Shown in pieces: positions 6,033-9,627 of a DNA stretch of 9,627 nucleotides (position 1 is its first letter; every line of letters begins with the position of its first letter). The stretch comes from an uncultured Bacilli bacterium (GTDB taxonomy: Bacteria > Bacillota_I > Bacilli_A > RF39 > UBA660). The stretch covers positions 1-9,627 of the forward strand of contig CANQLF010000072.1 in NCBI GenBank assembly GCA_947624635.1, read 5' to 3'. Position numbers and translations under genes: made by a program. The notes beneath the pieces were generated by a model. It saw nothing but the letters and a program-made list of their open reading frames with translations. It searched no databases and was not told where the DNA came from.

Positions 6033-6521
6033 TTATCTATAACTTTTAAAATGATATTCTTTTTTTAGATCTTCTAATATATGATATACAACTGGACAAA
6101 CTTTACTGTTTGCAACCACTCCAAGTAAACTGTATAATCTTTCTTCTTTATTCGTATGTGGATATTCTTTACAAGATAATGGTAAACATCCATTTATTTT
6201 ACAACTATTATCCTTTTCCAAAAATGGGCATGGGCTTGCGATATATTCACCATATTCTTCTTCTAATATATTATTTTTTAAATTATTAATATCTAGATTG
6301 TAATGTTTACAAATGTTTTCAAGCTCTTTTTCAGTCATGGATACTCCTATTTCCTTACAACAATTTCTACATTTACTGCAATCGAAATCTTTAAAATATT
6401 TATTGTGTAATCTTTTAAATTGTTCATCTAACTTTTTTTCATCAGCATGATTTTTCAAATATCTTCTAAATGTGTAATTTTCATCAATTTTTCTTTCATC
6501 GATATCTTTAGTACTTATCAT
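6033..6521 (-). CDS. YkgJ-family cysteine-cluster protein (UPF0153)
   Basis: This 162-residue protein has the YkgJ/UPF0153 (PF03692) metal-cluster signature: C48-x2-C51-x2-C54-C55 near the start of the core, then C98-PFL, C107, C112 and C117 followed by KEYP, and a late C142. In the family these cysteines are taken to bind zinc or an iron-sulfur cluster; the reaction is not established. The usual 'RPxxCRxFP' segment reads LPLSCKEYP here, a mild departure. It is probably cytoplasmic, since no signal or membrane segment is seen. Its ATG comes 2 nt after the uvrA stop, with AAGGA inside the uvrA end serving as ribosome binding site, so it is likely coupled to uvrA translation. A role alongside repair is suggested only by position. 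Confidence 0.9.
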   Translation of the reverse strand: MISTKDIDERKIDENYTFRRYLKNHADEKKLDEQFKRLHNKYFKDFDCSKCRNCCKEIGVSMTEKELENICKHYNLDINNLKNNILEEEYGEYIASPCPFLEKDNSCKINGCLPLSCKEYPHTNKEERLYSLLGVVANSKVCPVVYHILEDLKKEYHFKSYR

Positions 6522-6523
6522 TA

Positions 6524-9343
6524 TTACTCGTCCTTACTTAATTCTCTTTTTAAGAATTCTCCTGTATAGCTACCACTTACACTTGCTACTTCTTCTGGTG
6601 TACCAGTTGCGACAACGTTTCCACCCAAATCTCCACCTTCAGGACCTAAGTCTATTATATAGTCCGCTACTTTTATAACATCTAAGTTGTGTTCAATTAC
6701 TAATACTGTATCGCCATTATCAACTATTCTATTAAGTACTGCAAGTAATCTTTTTATGTCATCTGAATGTAATCCTGTAGTTGGTTCATCAAGTATGAAT
6801 AACGTTTTTCCTGTTGGTTTCTTTTGTAATTCTTTTGCAAGTTTTACACGTGCTGCTTCTCCACCAGATAGTGTTGGTGCTTGTTGTCCTAATTTAATGT
6901 AACTTAGACCAACATCACTTAATACTTGTAATTTATGTTTTATTTTAGGCATATTTTCAAAGAATTCTAAAGCTTCTTCTACTCTCATGTTTAGTATATC
7001 ATAAATATTTTTACCTTTGAACTTAATTTCCAATGTTTCTTTATTAAAACGTGTTCCTTTACATACTTCACAAGGTACATATACATCTGGTAGGAAGTGC
7101 ATTTCTATTTTCTTTACACCATCACCTCTACATGCTTCACATCTTCCGCCTTTAACATTGAATGAAAATCTACTTTTATCATATCCTCTCATCTTCGCTT
7201 CTTTAGTATTTGTAAATACATCTCTTATATCGTCAAATACACTTGTGTATGTTGCAGGGTTACTTCTTGGTGTTCTACCTATTGGACTTTGTGATATGTC
7301 AACTACTTTATCTATATTTTCTAATCCTTTTATCTTTTTATATTTACCTGGTTTTTCTTTAGAACTATATAAGTTATTTGCAATAACTCTATATAAAATT
7401 TGATTTATTAATGTAGATTTACCACTACCACTAACTCCGGTTACACATACGAATTCTCCAAGTGGAATTTTAACATTTATCTTTTTCAAGTTGTTTTCTT
7501 CTGCACCCATTATTTCTAAGTATTTTTTATTACCCCTTCTTCTTTTTTTAGGTACTTCTATTTTTTCTTTACCACTTAGATATCTTCCTGTAATACTGTT
7601 ATCATTTTTCATTACTTCTTCTGGTGTACCTGTTGCGACTACATATCCACCTTCTCTACCTGCTTTTGGCCCTATGTCAACTAAATAATCACAAGCAAGC
7701 ATTGTGTCGATATCATGTTCTACTACTATTAAAGTATTACCTAAATCTCTCATTTCAAGTAGTGCATTTATAAGTTTTTGATTATCTCTTTGATGTAATC
7801 CTATACTTGGTTCATCAAGTACATATAATACTCCTGTTAATTTAGATCCTATTTGAGTAGCTAATCTTATACGTTGTGCTTCTCCACCTGATAATGTTCC
7901 CGCACTTCTATTAAGAGTCAAATAATCAAGTCCTACATTAGATAAGAATGTTAATCTATTAATTATTTCTTTAATTATTAAATCTGATATTTGTTGTTGT
8001 TCTTTATTTAATTTTATATTTTTAAAGAAGTTTAATAAATCTCTTATGCTCATAGTTGTTAATTCATAGATGTTTTTCTTATTTATATATACTGATAATA
8101 CACTTTCTTTTAGACGTGCGCCATGACATGTTGGACATTCACTTTCAACCATAAATCCTTCTATCCAATCTCTAATCCAACCACTACTTGTTTCCATATA
8201 TCTGCGTTTTAAATTAGTTAGTATTCCTTCATAATAATCAGTATTGTTTACAGTGTTTCCGCCTTTAGTTGTATAATTAAACTTTATTAAATCTGGACTT
8301 CCATAAAGAATTATTTGTTCTTCTTTTTTAGTTAAATCACTAAACTTTTTATCCATATCAATTTTGTAATGTTTACATACACATTCAAGTCTTTTATAAT
8401 ATATTCCTTCTTGATCTGATGAAAGTGTTGTTATTGCTCCTTCATTTATACTTAAGTTTTTATTTGGAATTACTAAATCTTTATCTACTTCTAGTTTTAT
8501 ACCTAAACCTTTACAGTCTTCACAAGCACCATATGGAGCATTGAATGAAAATAGTCTAGGAGCAAGTTCTGGAAGTGAAAAGTTACATTTTGGACAAGCG
8601 AATTGTTCACTCATCAACAATTCTTCTTTTCCTACTATGTCTATTACTACTTTACCATGTGCATGATTAACTGCAGTTTCTATTGCCTCATATAATCTAC
8701 TTCTTATATCTTCTTTTATAATTAATCTATCTACTACTACTTCTATATTATCTTTTTTATTTTTTTCTAAAACTATTTCTTCACTTAAATCAAGTGTTTC
8801 ACCATTTACTCTTACTCTTGTATATCCTTCTTTTCTAAGATCGTCAAATAAATCTTTATGTGTACCTTTTTCTCCGTGTACAACTGGTGAAAGTATTATT
8901 ATTTTTGTACCTACTTCTTGTTCCAAAACTTTATTAGTCATTTCTTCTATACTTTGTCTTGTTATAGGTTCTTTATGTATTGGACAATAAGGTATACCAA
9001 TTCTAGCATATAATAATCTTAAATAATCATATATTTCTGTTACGGTTGCAACTGTACTTCTAGGATTTTTATTGGTAGTTTTTTGGTCTATACTTATAGA
9101 TGGTGATAATCCTTCTATACTATCAACATCTGGTTTATCAGTGCCACCTAAAAATTGTCTGGCATAAGCAGACAAGCTTTCTACATATCTTCTTTGTCCT
9201 TCAGCATATATAGTATCAAAGGCAAGTGAAGATTTACCACTACCACTAACTCCTGTCATAACTACCATTTTATTTTTAGGTATTTCAAGGTCAATATTCT
9301 TTAAATTATTTTCTCTCGCACCCTTTATTATAATTTTATCCAT
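6524..9343 (-). CDS. uvrA: UvrABC excinuclease ATPase subunit A
   Basis: UvrA is the damage-sensing ABC ATPase dimer that loads UvrB in nucleotide excision repair. The full two-cassette structure is visible (residue numbers from the ATG at 9343): Walker A GVSGSGKS at 31-38, zinc cysteines CPKC...CEDC at about 250-277, a further CPTC near 403-406, signature LSGGEAQRIRLA at about 484-495, Walker B LYVLDEP at about 506-512, second Walker A GVSGSGKS at about 636-643, the C-terminal zinc finger CEAC...CEVC at about 735-761, second signature LSGGEAARVKLA near 825, and Walker B LFILDEP near 848. Length from this start is 939, almost identical to E. coli UvrA (940). A GTG two codons earlier (9349) is possible, but GGTGA then lies only 1 nt away, against 7 nt for the ATG. 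uvrB is not adjacent, and I saw no LexA-type GAAC-N4-GTTC box upstream. It is the first gene of a four-gene unit. Confidence 0.98.
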   Translation of the reverse strand: MDKIIIKGARENNLKNIDLEIPKNKMVVMTGVSGSGKSSLAFDTIYAEGQRRYVESLSAYARQFLGGTDKPDVDSIEGLSPSISIDQKTTNKNPRSTVATVTEIYDYLRLLYARIGIPYCPIHKEPITRQSIEEMTNKVLEQEVGTKIIILSPVVHGEKGTHKDLFDDLRKEGYTRVRVNGETLDLSEEIVLEKNKKDNIEVVVDRLIIKEDIRSRLYEAIETAVNHAHGKVVIDIVGKEELLMSEQFACPKCNFSLPELAPRLFSFNAPYGACEDCKGLGIKLEVDKDLVIPNKNLSINEGAITTLSSDQEGIYYKRLECVCKHYKIDMDKKFSDLTKKEEQIILYGSPDLIKFNYTTKGGNTVNNTDYYEGILTNLKRRYMETSSGWIRDWIEGFMVESECPTCHGARLKESVLSVYINKKNIYELTTMSIRDLLNFFKNIKLNKEQQQISDLIIKEIINRLTFLSNVGLDYLTLNRSAGTLSGGEAQRIRLATQIGSKLTGVLYVLDEPSIGLHQRDNQKLINALLEMRDLGNTLIVVEHDIDTMLACDYLVDIGPKAGREGGYVVATGTPEEVMKNDNSITGRYLSGKEKIEVPKKRRRGNKKYLEIMGAEENNLKKINVKIPLGEFVCVTGVSGSGKSTLINQILYRVIANNLYSSKEKPGKYKKIKGLENIDKVVDISQSPIGRTPRSNPATYTSVFDDIRDVFTNTKEAKMRGYDKSRFSFNVKGGRCEACRGDGVKKIEMHFLPDVYVPCEVCKGTRFNKETLEIKFKGKNIYDILNMRVEEALEFFENMPKIKHKLQVLSDVGLSYIKLGQQAPTLSGGEAARVKLAKELQKKPTGKTLFILDEPTTGLHSDDIKRLLAVLNRIVDNGDTVLVIEHNLDVIKVADYIIDLGPEGGDLGGNVVATGTPEEVASVSGSYTGEFLKRELSKDE

Positions 9344-9362
9344 ACTCACTTCACCGCCGTCT

Positions 9363-9371
9363 ATTATACCA
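9363..9371 (-). promoter_or_regulatory. Extended -10 promoter of uvrA
   Basis: On the minus strand TGGTATAAT is a perfect extended -10 element (TGn plus TATAAT, box at 9363-9368). No good -35 box is present at 17 nt. Transcription should start near 9356, one base before the GGTGA ribosome binding site (9351-9355), giving a leader of about 13 nt to the ATG. Confidence 0.7.
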
Positions 9372-9512
9372 CCATTTTTATTTATTTTATATGATATTTT
9401 TTACAGATTTTTTATTTTTCTATTATTTATAAATATTACACAATTTACTTTTTCCCATATTTTATAAAATAGTGATTTACAAAAATAAATATAATAGTTT
9501 AAATTTAAATTA

Positions 9513-9550
9513 TATTTCCCATTTTGGTGTAAACACCAAAATGGGAAATA
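9513..9550. repeat. Perfect 38-bp palindrome with 18-bp arms
   Basis: TATTTCCCATTTTGGTGT (9513-9530) and its exact reverse complement (9533-9550) are separated by only AA. The T-rich side lies outside on the left and the A-rich side on the right, the reverse of terminator polarity, and no T-tract follows on either strand. It sits alone in the 230-nt gene-free spacer upstream of uvrA. An operator for a dimeric regulator, a small mobile palindromic repeat or a cruciform-forming site are all possible. Confidence 0.85.
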
Positions 9551-9599
9551 CTCTATTTAATATACCTATATTTTAAGAAAAATCACAAGAAATTGACTA

Positions 9600-9627
9600 T
9601 CAATTTTTAACTATCCATTCACCTTTT
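9600..9627 (-). CDS. Possible C-terminal end of an upstream gene
   Basis: One minus-strand frame at the edge reads KGEWIVKN and then TGA (9600-9602), a plausible protein C-terminus. A 7-bp stem AAATTGA/TCAATTT (9590-9596 with 9600-9606) overlaps the stop, and a TTTTTCTT tract follows about 8 nt later, resembling the stop-overlapping terminator at 4489-4516. Eight codons are too few to identify anything, so this is tentative. Confidence 0.25.

Noticed and set aside
6687..7688. Plus-strand reading frames within uvrA
   Set aside because: They are antisense shadows of uvrA, which is intact with all its motifs.
9476..9495. Plus-strand promoter (TTTACA ... TATAAT)
   Set aside because: The two boxes are only 8 nt apart, no better -35 box lies at 16-18 nt, and no plus-strand gene follows within the window.

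Overview
The window is very AT-rich and every convincing gene lies on the minus strand. The families present (Lgt, UvrA, an AbiE toxin-antitoxin pair, a YvlD-type membrane protein), the Gram-positive-style ribosome binding sites, the dense gene packing and the low GC point to Bacillota, probably a low-GC gut-type lineage of Bacilli (RF39/Erysipelotrichia-like). That placement is inference. Tryptophan is written TGG in the genes checked and the readable stops are TAA or TAG, so nothing suggests the Mycoplasma code.

Reading in the direction of transcription (high to low coordinates), the right edge holds what may be the last eight codons of an upstream gene (stop at 9600-9602). A gene-free spacer follows, containing a perfect 38-bp palindrome (9513-9550). 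Unit 1 starts from an extended -10 promoter at 9363-9371: uvrA (excision-repair ATPase), a YkgJ-like cysteine-cluster protein starting 2 nt after the uvrA stop, a 140-aa protein resembling only the DNA-binding half of a tyrosine recombinase, and a 347-aa protein of unknown function. It ends at an intrinsic terminator whose stem contains the last gene's stop codon (4489-4516).

Unit 2 starts just beyond that terminator: a YvlD-like four-helix membrane protein, lgt (prolipoprotein diacylglyceryl transferase) 2 nt later, and a 524-aa membrane protein with two probable extracellular beta-sandwich domains. It is an envelope operon and ends at a hairpin plus U-tract near 1527-1565.

A 457-nt gene-free region (1154-1610) separates unit 2 from unit 3. 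It holds an orphan plus-strand terminator, three tandem 11-bp repeats and a strong operator/promoter. Unit 3 is a type IV toxin-antitoxin system of the AbiE type: AbiEi (antitoxin/repressor), overlapping by 1 nt with AbiEii (nucleotidyltransferase toxin), which runs off the left edge. This is the only clearly accessory part of the window.

The most unusual pattern is that all three unit-initial genes share one layout: a -10 box, 6-7 nt, a GGTGA Shine-Dalgarno core, then the start codon. This predicts 5' leaders of only about 10-13 nt, and it settles two start codons (uvrA at 9343, yvlD-like at 4450). No wholly new defence or mobile system is evident. The least explained coding content is the 140-aa/347-aa pair downstream of uvrA.
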